64,000 nt of DNA, taken from assembly GCA_037042915.1 (NCBI GenBank), contig CM073203.1:1674001-1738000 (forward strand), given 5' to 3'. The position numbers and the translations under genes were made by a program. The notes beneath the pieces are model-generated. The model was not told where the DNA came from, did no database searches, and saw nothing but the letters and a program-made list of their open reading frames with translations. This stretch comes from Auricularia sp. M13. Its lineage: Eukaryota > Basidiomycota > Agaricomycetes > Auriculariales > Auriculariaceae. Shown in pieces: positions 1-9,899 of the stretch (the first letter of the stretch is position 1; every line of letters begins with the position of its first letter).

Positions 1-848
1 GGCTGCAGCTGTCAAATCGGGGGAAACGTGGTAAGCAGGTGTCCTCCTCAAGCGTTGCGCGGCGCAGGCAGTATTCCCAAGCCATATTCACGCCGAGACA
101 GTGGTCAAATGCGTAGTAACTGTGCATCCAATTACCCAGACTACGCGGGACCGCAGCCAAGAACATTGAGAGGAAGCGCTGGATGGCCTGAGTAACGGGG
201 CCGAATAAGGGCATCTGTAACAGTGTAAGATCAACAGATTGGGCTGGACGTGGCAGGTCGCATGGCATGCACTCGGGCGCAGAAGACTCAATAGCGAATC
301 ATCTTCTAAAAGCGGCGACGTGTCTGCAAAGCTCTCAAGGCTTCACTTTTGGTGAGGAGAAATGAGGTATCCAGGCGTTGATGGGTATGAGTAACCAAAC
401 TCCCGAACTAGGGAGTCAGTCATTCCTTTTTTGATCTGGGCTTCGCGCGATTCTGCTGCGGAGAGACGTGAAGATCATCGCTCCGCAGCTGCTGCGGCAG
501 GCGGATTTTCGATAGGTTATCTCCGGAAAATCGCAGGTGCGAGCGCTTCCGCAAAGTCTCAGCCACGCAACGCGAGACCTCTGGTTTTCACTACATGTGC
601 ATGGGTATGCATGATCATTCGCCCAGAAATGGACATGATTCTTAGGATGATCGAGCACGTAAATCACCCAAATCAAGTGTACGCTTTCGGAAGGAGGATG
701 CAATTTTTGATCCTGCCTCATCGGTCAATGATATGTTTGCCGAGGATCCCCGCTCCGGACGGTCCCACGCTCAGTATCAGCCGCCTTGGCCATATAAAGG
801 TTCGGTTATCGACCGTACGAAGCCTATCCCTCTCCTCCTCCATCCAAC
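1..848. other. left-edge stretch without a supported gene
   Basis: Short overlapping open frames on both strands show no recognisable domain and no convincing intron-exon pattern. Only the last 60 bases are interpretable, as the promoter of the zinc-finger gene that follows. Confidence 0.5.
793..799 (+). promoter_or_regulatory. TATA box of the C2H2 gene
   Basis: TATAAAG lies 50-56 bp upstream of the ATG at 849. TATA boxes at similar spacing occur before other genes in this window. Confidence 0.6.
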
Positions 849-1654
849 ATGGAAAGAAACGGCCGAATGCGGCTCCCGTCCTTCCGCGAAGGCTTTGGCT
901 GTGCGTCGCCATTAATGCGCTGCCTGGAAGTCTCACGCCCATGTCTTTTAGCCCTTGTCGATGCCGAAGACGACAGCGTGCCGCCGTTTGCGGCTCCCTC
1001 TGCCGGTCCTGTCTGCGTGAGTATGACTTCCGTTCGCTGTAGTCTTAGCTCATGATGCCCACTTGCGCGATTGCAGCATAGAACACCCTTCGTCCCCTTA
1101 CAATGCCCTTTACCGTCGCACGCCTTGGCCATCCCAGCAGACAGGGATCCGCTTACGATTCAGCAATCTAGAAAGCGATCCTACTCTACGAGCTCTTCTT
1201 CCTCTTCGCTGGCGTCCTCGTCGCAGATGTCCTCGCCGCCGTCCACGCTCCAATCTTGCCCTGACTCGCCGCGGGCCAAACGCGCCCGAGAATCAAACCC
1301 TACGCCCCCGCCGCGCTCGCAACGAGGCTTCATCATCCTCCGGCCAAGCGCAGACGGCAGCGCGCTCCGGGTAGCCGCGACGTCCGCGCATTCATTCGGG
1401 GACGCGCTGGACGCCCTCCGCCACCGCACAACACCAGTCGAAGCCGACGCGGCCGATGGCGACTGCTACGCACCGGCGGCCCCGCGAACACGTGAGTCCA
1501 TTTTGCCGTCTGGTCTCACAGTGTGTCATCCATGTTCCTGACCGTGCCGCCTGCAGTGTTTGAGTGTCCGTCTGAGGACTGCGGCCGAAAATACACATTC
1601 ATGTCCAACCTGCGGCGTCACATGCGAAAGTCGCATCATCGCCATGACCATTGA
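849..1654 (+). CDS. single C2H2 zinc-finger protein
   Basis: Three exons (849-1016, 1077-1491, 1557-1654) join with GTGAGT...CAG introns of 60 and 65 nt to give about 226 aa. The N-terminal 190 residues are low complexity: a serine run, a basic KRARE patch that could be a nuclear signal, and several SP/TP sites. The last exon encodes one classical finger, C-x4-C-x12-H-x4-H, beginning FECPSEDCGRKYTFMSNLRR, then a short His-rich tail. One-finger C2H2 proteins with a C-terminal finger and disordered N-terminus are common in basidiomycetes. Its role is probably nucleic-acid binding, but the target is unknown. The ATG was chosen because it lies about 55 bp after a TATA box and keeps frame through both introns; the finger spans no intron. 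Confidence 0.75.
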
Positions 1655-3040
1655 TTCTTGTCCTTTATCAGTTCTCCTTGGTGTAACATTCCAGTATAAT
1701 ATGTAAAGGCGTTCTATGCGTAATTGGTTGCTATCAGAGCGGTCTGAGCGTCAATGTTACTGACTTGGAAATAGTCCCGCGGTGCGACTCGCATCATCTT
1801 TCCCCATCGGTCGATTGGCGGCTCATTTCTTGATTTGGTAATACCCCGGGCGAGGCGCCCAGGGCATCCGCAGCTCGCAGCCGCAGTGAAAACGTTTGGA
1901 GGAATTTGGTCGCACGGCCAGAATGGGAGACGGATCAGCCACTGTCAATGACCTCAAATGGTACTTGACAAGAAATTGCATACTTCAGTACGCATCGGAG
2001 TCTATTCATAACACGGAACCCCAAGCGTGAGTACCGTGCCGCACCGGGAAGTGCCTACTTTGTGCACTTCCTGGGGGTTTCGACATTTTCGACCGCCAGA
2101 AAGCTTGGAGGGCTCTACACCGCAGCTCGAGGCGGCACGTCGCTGCGATGTTGCCAGCGGATCTGCGCAACGGTTGGCGCGGGACCATTGCCGCAAGGTT
2201 TCGAAAATGATCGCTCCACCGAGATATTCTGCCATGTGTCCTTATGCTTTCGGAAAGCCCTTGCAGGCGGATTCATAGCCCGGCGTTGCGGCAACGGCCA
2301 GTGAAATGCTGCTGCCGTGGAAACACAAGAGCCTTGCAGCAATAATACTTGATGTCTCGCCGCAAGACGTACCAGGTGCTTGTAGTATGAGTTCTGCGAG
2401 GCCACCGGTGGGTTGTAATAGCCGTCGATTGCTGGGTTTCCTTTCCGGTTTGGCTGGCTTTTATTAGGATTTGAGCGGCAGACGACGGAAAAAATGGGGC
2501 ACAAAAAATGGCATTGGCAAAGCTAATATACACGTGTCTAGGTGATCCAGGCAGCACAACATACCATGCGATTCTTCGGCTAGCACAGGCGGAAGAGGCG
2601 CGGCTCGCGCGCATGCAGTGGGCAGCAACGAGAATATCCTGGGACATGCACACTGCACAGTCCGCATGCACACTCCCAACTGAAACTAAACGCATGAGCG
2701 CGCGAGTATACGCGATGGCAAGCAACTCGGCACGAGAGAATTCAAACGAGTGAGCTTGATGATGTTCAGACCTGTTATAATGGTGAGCATGGGATTGAAA
2801 ATGAAGTGGACGGGAGAGCAACGCACAAAACTCTGCCCACCAAATATGTGGTGCGGGGCCCGGGAACTGAACAAATGTTATGCACACATACAGATGATGA
2901 CTGAGGCTATGGTGAGTCAGATGCGGCCTGCAGCACACAGCGAGCACGCAGCACGTACGGAGCAAAAGCACCACAGGCTGCCCGTATATGGGCCTCTAAG
3001 GTGCATATCTCCGAATGATGTGATGGACCTAAGGGGCCTC
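1655..3040. other. intergenic stretch, nothing recognised
   Basis: The longest open frame (2273-2974, minus) lacks domains, introns and coding-like composition. I see no repeat or transposon end here. Confidence 0.5.
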
Positions 3041-3044
3041 CTAT

Positions 3045-5585
3045 AACGTGGCGCGCCATGGCACACCAACAACCCAACGGGATTGCCCATAATCCCTTAC
3101 ATCAATCGTCCATGCGGTCCATCAACTCTCTGGCGTGCCAACGCAGCTTTGGCAAGCCAGTCCGTTCCTTTTGGCGCGCCAACCGATGCACCAAACGCAG
3201 CGAGTGGCGCGCCATAAAAGCCCACGCCAAGTCTACGAGCCACAGCCAAGCTGACTAGAAACTGTGATATACTTCCACCCTGTACCTTGCGCTCCTCACG
3301 TCGAATACACCCTGGCTTGCCCCAATGCCGCACGCTACCGCAGCGGGGCGGTCCAGCATTCGGCAGGCCTAGCAGCAGCAGCCGCTGCAGCGTCTTGCAA
3401 ACGAAAAACTCTAAGGTAGCACGATAGGCCGCGATACTAGACTGTCCGAGCATGCAGCAGCAAGTCCAAGCCATGTCTGTACAAGGTTTGAGATGGCACG
3501 CCAACGCTTGTTCCGTATTAAGCGCCCATCTCCGCAGGGCCGTCAGCAGCGCGCAGCTGATCGCGGGCTAAGTAAATGTTTCCTTCCCTGCCCATCTCTG
3601 TCCCATTACTTACTCAAACCTCGCACTCAATCTCTCAGCGCAGGACAATACAACCATTTATATTTTACTCATTCTCACTGTCGCGGACCGCCAAAACGGC
3701 TCAAAGGAGATCAGCGATGATTTCGGACCAATTGGCAATACTGGCTGACACATCTACACTTTATGGCATGCCATCTCGTCTGTGGGCGTGCCACCCGAAC
3801 CTTTGCACTACTGTGTACCTAGTCCTCACGCATCATCGCATGCTTCGCACACTGGTGGCCGTATTTCTCTTCTGCCCTGCTTTCTCTCGAACACTCGCCG
3901 ATGGGTCGCAGGATTTGCGCCGTCGGGCTTCCATGGCGTGCCATCATCGCTTGATGGCGACTGCTCTCTGGCATGCCACGCATTCTCGGGCTGTTCAGCA
4001 TGGCGCACCATCATCCTCGGACTGCCATCTGACTCGGACTTGTGGCACGCCAACAAACTCGGACCTGTGGCACGCCATCGGACGCGGACAGTTCAGCATG
4101 GCGCGCCATCATCCTTGGACTCGTGCGCGCCATCGCGGACGCGTGCGCGCCATCGGACTTGGACTGGTGGCTAAGGCTGCAACTAATTTAAATATAAGTA
4201 CACCTCGCCGTACTTTATTTAAATTCAGTATGTAATTAGTATTAATTAATTATAACTAGTTATATCTATATCAGATCAAGTACCATTGATGACAAGTTAT
4301 ACTCAGTGTATATAACTGATGACTACATTACACATGCTTTTGTAACAATATATCCTGGTCACACAAGGTCCTAGACCTGTTGACATGCATGCAAAGTGGG
4401 GGTAAGCAAGAGACCTTTTTTGGTGAGAGTATTACCAAATTGGGAAGGAGGATCCAAGATGCAGCATGACTGATGACTGGGATACCATACATGCTCCTCA
4501 AGTGTATTATTGGCCACTAGGAGCCCCTATAGCTTGATTTTGGATGCAGTACTATGCCAGTATACTGCAGAAACTGAGTATGGCAACTTATGAGAAGCTT
4601 GGCGGTCTTACATATCCTCATGGACCTTCACAAGCATGGCTGGAAGGTCTCATTGAGGTGCCTTAGCTGTAGAGTACCTCTCCCTAGCTGCATCTCAGGT
4701 GATCTGAGCCCTCATCAAGTCAGCATACAGTTATAACTAATTACTCGAAAATACAGATGTCTGTACTTTAATTATATTTATATAGGCCGTTAATTAATTA
4801 TACTTAGTAAGTAATTAATTTAGTTGCAGCCTTACTGGTGGCACGCCAACGCCATCGGACGCGGACAGTTCAGCATCATCCTTGGACTCGTGCGCGCCAT
4901 CGCGGACGCGTGCGCACCATCGGACTTGGTCTGGTGGCAGGCCAACGCCATCGAACTTGGACCTGTGGCACGCCATCATCCTCGGATTGATCGCATTCCA
5001 TCGGACGAGGACTGCTGGCACGCCATTGTCTCCGCACTCGTGAATCGCACGCCACGTGCTCCCGATCTAGCTGTATTATGCATGGCACGCCACCCCGCAT
5101 CGATAAGTAATCCTTCCTGGCGCGCCATCAACTACTACGTAGTTGATGTTGGTGACAAGATGGCGCGCCATCAAGCTTTAAGCGGCGAACATGGCATGCC
5201 ATCAAGTAGACCGCATCTTGAGATGGTGCGCCACAGCCGCTGCGCCAAGTCCGCAATTCCCCGCATCACGTCATCGTCATGCGCCATCCTCCGATTGCCT
5301 ATAAACTGGCATATGCTTATCTCATCTAGCCGAGGGCGATGGCGCGCCATCTCGCTCCAGCGTTCTGCACTCAGTCGCCGTCCGCGAGCCTAGTCTCAGT
5401 TTCTAGTGGTATATCGCCTTCGCAGTTCTCTCGGCGCATGTTCTCATGGTGTAACGTCAGTAAGACACACTCTCCGGGCGATTTTGTGCTTGTGACGATC
5501 TTTCGATGGCGCACCATCTCTGCCTGTTCGTGCTCACATGGTGTGCTATCCCATCAGTTTCCATATTGTGGCGCGCCATCTATGC
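3045..5585. repeat. array of dispersed GGCRYGCC-centred palindromes
   Basis: Roughly thirty copies of a 12-14 bp palindrome (best form GATGGCGCGCCATC; variants GGCACGCC, GGCATGCC, GGCGTGCC) are scattered here, often followed by ATC or AAC. Clear copies lie near 3051, 3172, 3205, 3763, 3934, 4098, 5119, 5160, 5190, 5339 and 5569. Longer units are locally duplicated: about 100 bp at 4068-4171 recurs at about 4850-4938. No gene is credible inside the array. It ends just before the promoter of the gene at 5714. The same motif recurs at 45.7-46.2 kb. Confidence 0.8.
4172..4834. mobile_element. hAT-like non-autonomous element (MITE)
   Basis: An AT-rich 663-bp island in GC-rich surroundings. It starts TAAGGCTGCAACTAA and ends with the exact reverse complement (15-bp terminal inverted repeats). 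It is flanked by an 8-bp direct repeat CTGGTGGC at 4164-4171 and 4835-4842. Eight-base target duplications and a YARNG terminus are typical of the hAT superfamily. There is no long open frame, so it would depend on a transposase elsewhere. It sits between two copies of a duplicated palindrome-rich unit. Confidence 0.85.
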
Positions 5586-5630
5586 CTTGGTCTCACCGTT
5601 TGTGTGCCTGCCACGTCGCCGGCTCAACCC

Positions 5631-5637
5631 TTAAATA
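5631..5637 (+). promoter_or_regulatory. TATA-like element
   Basis: TTAAATA lies about 77 bp upstream of the ATG at 5714, the normal spacing for genes in this window. Confidence 0.4.
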
Positions 5638-5713
5638 CAGCGAGCACGGTCCTTGTTCCGCCGCCGCCAAGACTGAACTCTCTCCCCCCGCAGTCCCTCT
5701 ACTCGCCTCCTCC

Positions 5714-6207
5714 ATGGTACAGCTCTCTTCGGTCGCGGTGCAACGACAGCCCAACTTGTTCAACCTTTTCCGCATGCATTGGCACGTCTTGAACCAAAAG
5801 GAGCCCGAAGGTAAGCTCCCCGAATTATATTCTCAACGCTTCACTAATGGACGACATGCAGAGACCCTACGCGAATACCACGCTCGCGTAGCGACTGCCT
5901 ATGATGACATGACGCTGGACATGTCGACCCAGGAGAGGCAGGAATACCGCGAGCGCCTTCAGCTTGTCCGGTTCGAGTCGTTGTATAATCTCTTCTCCGT
6001 CGTGTGGGTTCGGTCGCATGTCAAGCGCGATGACGGTGCGTTTCCCGGATTGCTCGCAATGCTGGTCACCTCTGATTCCATCTAGAAACCTTTGCCGAAT
6101 ACAACGCACGCAGGAGACATGACTACTACCGCGCGACGAACGGCAAGAGTCGCGCCGACCGCCTTGAGCTCAAGTACTACCTGGCCGCCATTGCTGTCGT
6201 TGCCTGA
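5714..6207 (+). CDS. small three-exon protein of unknown function
   Basis: Exons 5714-5810, 5862-6035 and 6086-6207 join through introns of 51 and 50 nt with standard ends and keep one frame, giving about 130 aa. The product is polar and helical, rich in Arg, Glu and Tyr, with heptad-like leucines in the middle exon. It has no signal peptide, membrane segment or recognised motif. The start follows a TATA-like box. The palindrome array lies immediately upstream and may be part of its promoter region. Function unknown; I trust it as a gene from the intron/exon pattern rather than from homology. Confidence 0.6.
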
Positions 6208-6344
6208 CTTGTTTCCCCCGCGCTTGTGTCTTTCATGTATCCGTCTCACGCGTGAACGCTTGAATGGCAATGTGACTGCGCTGGTATCCTGTTCGCCGTA
6301 CTGTCGTGCATGACAAACTTCTAAAGAAACGCCTGGCCGATTCA

Positions 6345-6500
6345 TAATGTCAAGAGCAGCAAGATAATTGGATGTTGAGCCGGCAGCCGAATCACGCCGA
6401 TCCAAGAGCAGTACTTACGGTAAATTGGATGTTGAGCCGGGAGCCGAACCGCGCCGATTCAAGAGCAGCAAGATAAATTGGATGTTAAGCCGCGTGCCGT
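6345..6500. repeat. short tandem repeat, about 55-60 bp unit
   Basis: About two and a half copies of a unit containing TTGGATGTTGAGCCG and CAAGAGCAGCAAGATA. It lies just beyond the stop codon of the minus-strand Ulp1-like gene. Confidence 0.6.
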
Positions 6501-7317
6501 TCCATCATGCATGTCATTTATTCCTCATCGCTGTCCTTTATCTCTATGACTGCCAAAACGTTTCCCAGGCCCGTATTAACCTCTTCAACAACTCTCAGCG
6601 CTCGAACCTTCTGTTCCATCACCTTTCTCCATTGGGCCATCTCCTTCTCCTGCGCTGCGTTCGGAGAATCTGACGTGAGGAGGTTCACGGCGTCGGCCGC
6701 AACAAACGGACCGCAATCGTATCCATTCCGTTGCCGCCGACTGCGCTGTCATCAAACCACACCAGTCAGCCGTCTAGGCATCATCTCCTGGTGCAGCTCA
6801 CCTGTTCTCGATGCCACGTGAAGGTTTCCACGTCCAAATCCGGCGCCAGATTATCCTCATATAGTTGTAGAAGCAGGCGAGTCCGCTTCTGCAGTTCATC
6901 TGCGTAGCCGTCGTTCTTCATAGTAGTGAATTCCGCGCGTCGGCCACCGAACTTCAATAAGCGTCCAATGCTGTTCCCGTTCGACATGACCGAAGATTAG
7001 CCATTTACGGCAATTGTGGCCGTTCAGTAGCTTGTAGACAAGTCAGAGAGATCGACGCGCTACGACAGACGCACCTTCCCCAACTTCCCGAGAATTATGG
7101 ATTTGTTGTTCTTCTCCGCATCCGCGTTACCTTCAGATCTAGCGCGGTCGTAGTTGCCGACCTCCCATAGCAGAGCCGAGTGCACAATACTAACGTCGTC
7201 CACGCCGAGTCGCAGTCGTTCGCTCTCGGCCAGAACAGCAAGTCCGTCACCGCTCAGCCACGCCGTTCGTTGCGCGAAACGAGCGAGGTCCTCGTCTTTG
7301 CAGGTGAATCGTCCCGC

Positions 7318-8040
7318 TGTTACGCCCGTGCCCCGGTCCGCGGACCTCACGTGCTCTCGGCATCACTCGGCGTCATTCTACGTCACCCGGCCAACTCGGT
7401 CAACTCGGTCAAGCTCCCGAATACCCGGCTTATTTCCCCTCGTGTTCATATGCTCGGGATATGTTCTCCTCATCGTCCTCTACCTCTAGACCTCTCCCTC
7501 ACTTCTCTAGCTTCTCTCCTTACTCGCATACATCCACCTAACTCGCCTTGTCCCTACTGTATCGATAGTGTTCATATCCGGTTCGCTCCACTCGTCTTAG
7601 TCATTCGCCTCTCGTCATTCGCCCGATCCTCCGATACCTTACCCACTCGCTCTTACTCATCCTATCGGCCGATGACGACGATCTCTATTGATCTGAGGCC
7701 CCTCTCCTTCGTCTCTAGGATACACTCCGAGTACATCGGATCACCTCCCCAGGTATAAAAGACCCTCGACTTTGTATCTAGCTCCCCAGTTACGAAATCG
7801 ACATAGTCGTGCCCCTCGCACACTCTATCTCTCTCTCTCGACTTCGCCTCTGGGTTCTCCCCTCGCCCGACTTACTCGTCTGAGTCCTCTGCTGCTCGCG
7901 GTCCCTTCGGTCGTGCTACTCGACGTAGCCGGTGTGCTCAATAACGCACCGAAGGCTCTAGTTGTTCGTTCGAGTGTTCTCTACGCCCGGACGTTCGACT
8001 ATCCTTGCAACCAAACCCCCAAGGCACAGCAGGCTTAACA
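7318..8040 (+). repeat. 5' LTR of the chromovirus
   Basis: 723 bp, TGTTACGCCC...CTTAACA, matching 15214-15936 throughout as read. A TATA box (TATAAAAG, 7754-7761) marks the probable U3/R promoter. Confidence 0.93.
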
Positions 8041-8049
8041 GTATTTCGT

Positions 8050-8070
8050 AACTCGAGCTCCGCTCGAGTT
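8050..8070 (+). other. perfect hairpin just inside the 5' LTR
   Basis: AACTCGAGC, a TCC loop, then GCTCGAGTT: a 9-bp perfect stem nine bases after the LTR end, where the primer-binding site of an LTR element is expected. I could not match this region to a tRNA 3' end. Confidence 0.55.
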
Positions 8071-8072
8071 GT

Positions 8073-9545
8073 ATGGCCTTTGGGACTCAACAGAATCTCA
8101 GAAGAAACCAGGAAGAACCCCATCCTCTACTCGACTCCCCCGACGCTATCCTTCGCGAAGCTCGTCGTCAGGCTCGTCTTCGCGACCAACAACCTCCTCA
8201 GCCGGCTACGCCTTCGCCATCAGTCTCGATGTCGGGCACTAGCCGCTTCGGATCATCTCGGCACTCGCAACCGCCGAACGATGATGACGAAATCCTCTCG
8301 CAACACACTCTCTCTGGCTCGCTTCACACCTCGCGTTTCTCGCCGGCCCAGTCCACACTACGCGCGGACCCGAGCGGTTCCTACCCTCCCTCAAGTCACA
8401 CGACGCGATCGCCTTCGCATCCCTCGACTCACTCGCTCGGCTCTCGACACCCTCTCGCGCTCGTTCCGTACACAGGCTCTCGCTCGACTCCTCGTCTTTC
8501 GCAGCACTCCTCGTCGTTCTGCGGCTTCTTCCCATCCGGCACCCCTAACACGCCTCGGCGTGGCGGCGGGGGTGGCGGAGGAGGCGGCGGAGGTGGCGGC
8601 GGTGGAGGCGGAGGCGGCGGAGGCGGCGGTGGCGGTGGTGGTCATCGAGGTGCTCCCTCGCCCTCGTCGCACCACTCGCACCACTCGCACCACTCGCACG
8701 GCTCGCATCCTCCGAACCCTCCTTCCGGAGGTGGCGGCGGTGGGGGCGGTGGTGGCGGTAACGGTCCTCCTGGTCCCCCGGGACCTCCCTTCGACCCTCC
8801 GTCGGACGGCTACGACTCGGACGTCGATCGCGAACGACAATTCCACGATCAACACGACAACATCCCTCGTGTCTACTTTGTCGACCGCGATAGCGGCTCT
8901 CGCATCGACGCCGCCAAACCCGACAAATTCGACGGCGAAAACGCCAACAAACTTCGCGGATTCCTCATCGACTGCGAAACCTACTTCCTTGCCAACCCTC
9001 GGAAGTACCAGACGTCCCGCGAGAAGATTCTCTTCACCGCGACCTATCTCTCGGGTCGGGCGAAGGAATGGTGGGGCGGCTACGTTCCTCTCGTCCCGAA
9101 TCCGCCTCCCGGTTACGAGTTCCTCGAAGACTGGAACGAATTCAAGAACGAACTCACGATCACCTTCGGCGTCACGAACGAACGCGAACGCGCCGAAGTC
9201 AAGATTCGACGACTGCAAATGGCCGACAACGGCAAGGTCGCCCGCTACAAGCTCCAGTTCGACGAATACGCCAAACTGCTCGGCTGGGACGACGCTGCAC
9301 TCGCCTCGCAATTCTATCGCGGACTCCCTCGCCGCATCAAATCAGTCTTCGCCGCTCAAGTAGCTCAACGCCCGGCTTCTCTGACGCCACTCGCTGCGCT
9401 CGCTCTTAGCATCGACGCCAACTACTGGATCGATAAGGACGAGCAAGCTCTTGAGCACGCGAACGAACCCCGCAAAGCGCAGAAGACCACCTCGACCGCG
9501 ACGCCTCAATCGGGCTCCCGATCGAACACCAAGTCCAACGCGCTC

Positions 9546-9576
<31 letters not shown>

Positions 9577-9800
9577 TCGAACAACCACTCGAACTCGAGG
9601 GGTCAGTCCTCGACCTCGGCCCGCTCGTCTTCGAAGACCACGACCAAGTCGAAGGACGACGTCGCGAAGAACCTCAACTCGAACGGCAAGCTCAACGACG
9701 CCGAACGACGCCGTCGCCTCGACAACAACCTCTGCCTCTACTGTGGCCACGCCGGCCACACCGCGTCCGAGTGCCGCAAGGCCGCTCACAATCGCGAGTC
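8073..9800 (+). mobile_element. Gag region of the chromovirus
   Basis: Capsid-like sequence with a Pro/Ser-rich N-terminus, a long glycine run encoded by GGN repeats (about 8560-8760), His-Ser repeats, a conserved retrotransposon-gag middle (around 8880-9420) and a Gln/Asn-rich stretch. A CCHC zinc knuckle, CLYCGHAGHTASEC, lies near 9730-9780. Gag packages element RNA into virus-like particles. Confidence 0.85.
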
Positions 9801-9899
9801 GAAGGGTCGCGCCGCTAAGGCTCAACCCGCGACTTCCTCGACGCCGGCTCCCGCTCCCTCGGGCGCCGCCGCTTCTGCCCGGCGGAAGCGAAAACTAAC

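Noticed and set aside
2273-2974. 233-codon minus-strand frame
   Set aside because: Scattered Cys/His residues do not form a motif, there is no promoter or intron pattern, and the composition looks like translated non-coding DNA.
3576-4235. 219-codon plus-strand frame
   Set aside because: It translates the palindrome array (ACHHR-, MARHH-type repeats) and runs into the hAT MITE.
8391-9311. 306-codon antisense frame across Gag
   Set aside because: It mirrors the Gly-rich GGN run and Gag codons, with no motif or splice support, unlike the antisense gene at 13.8-15.0 kb.
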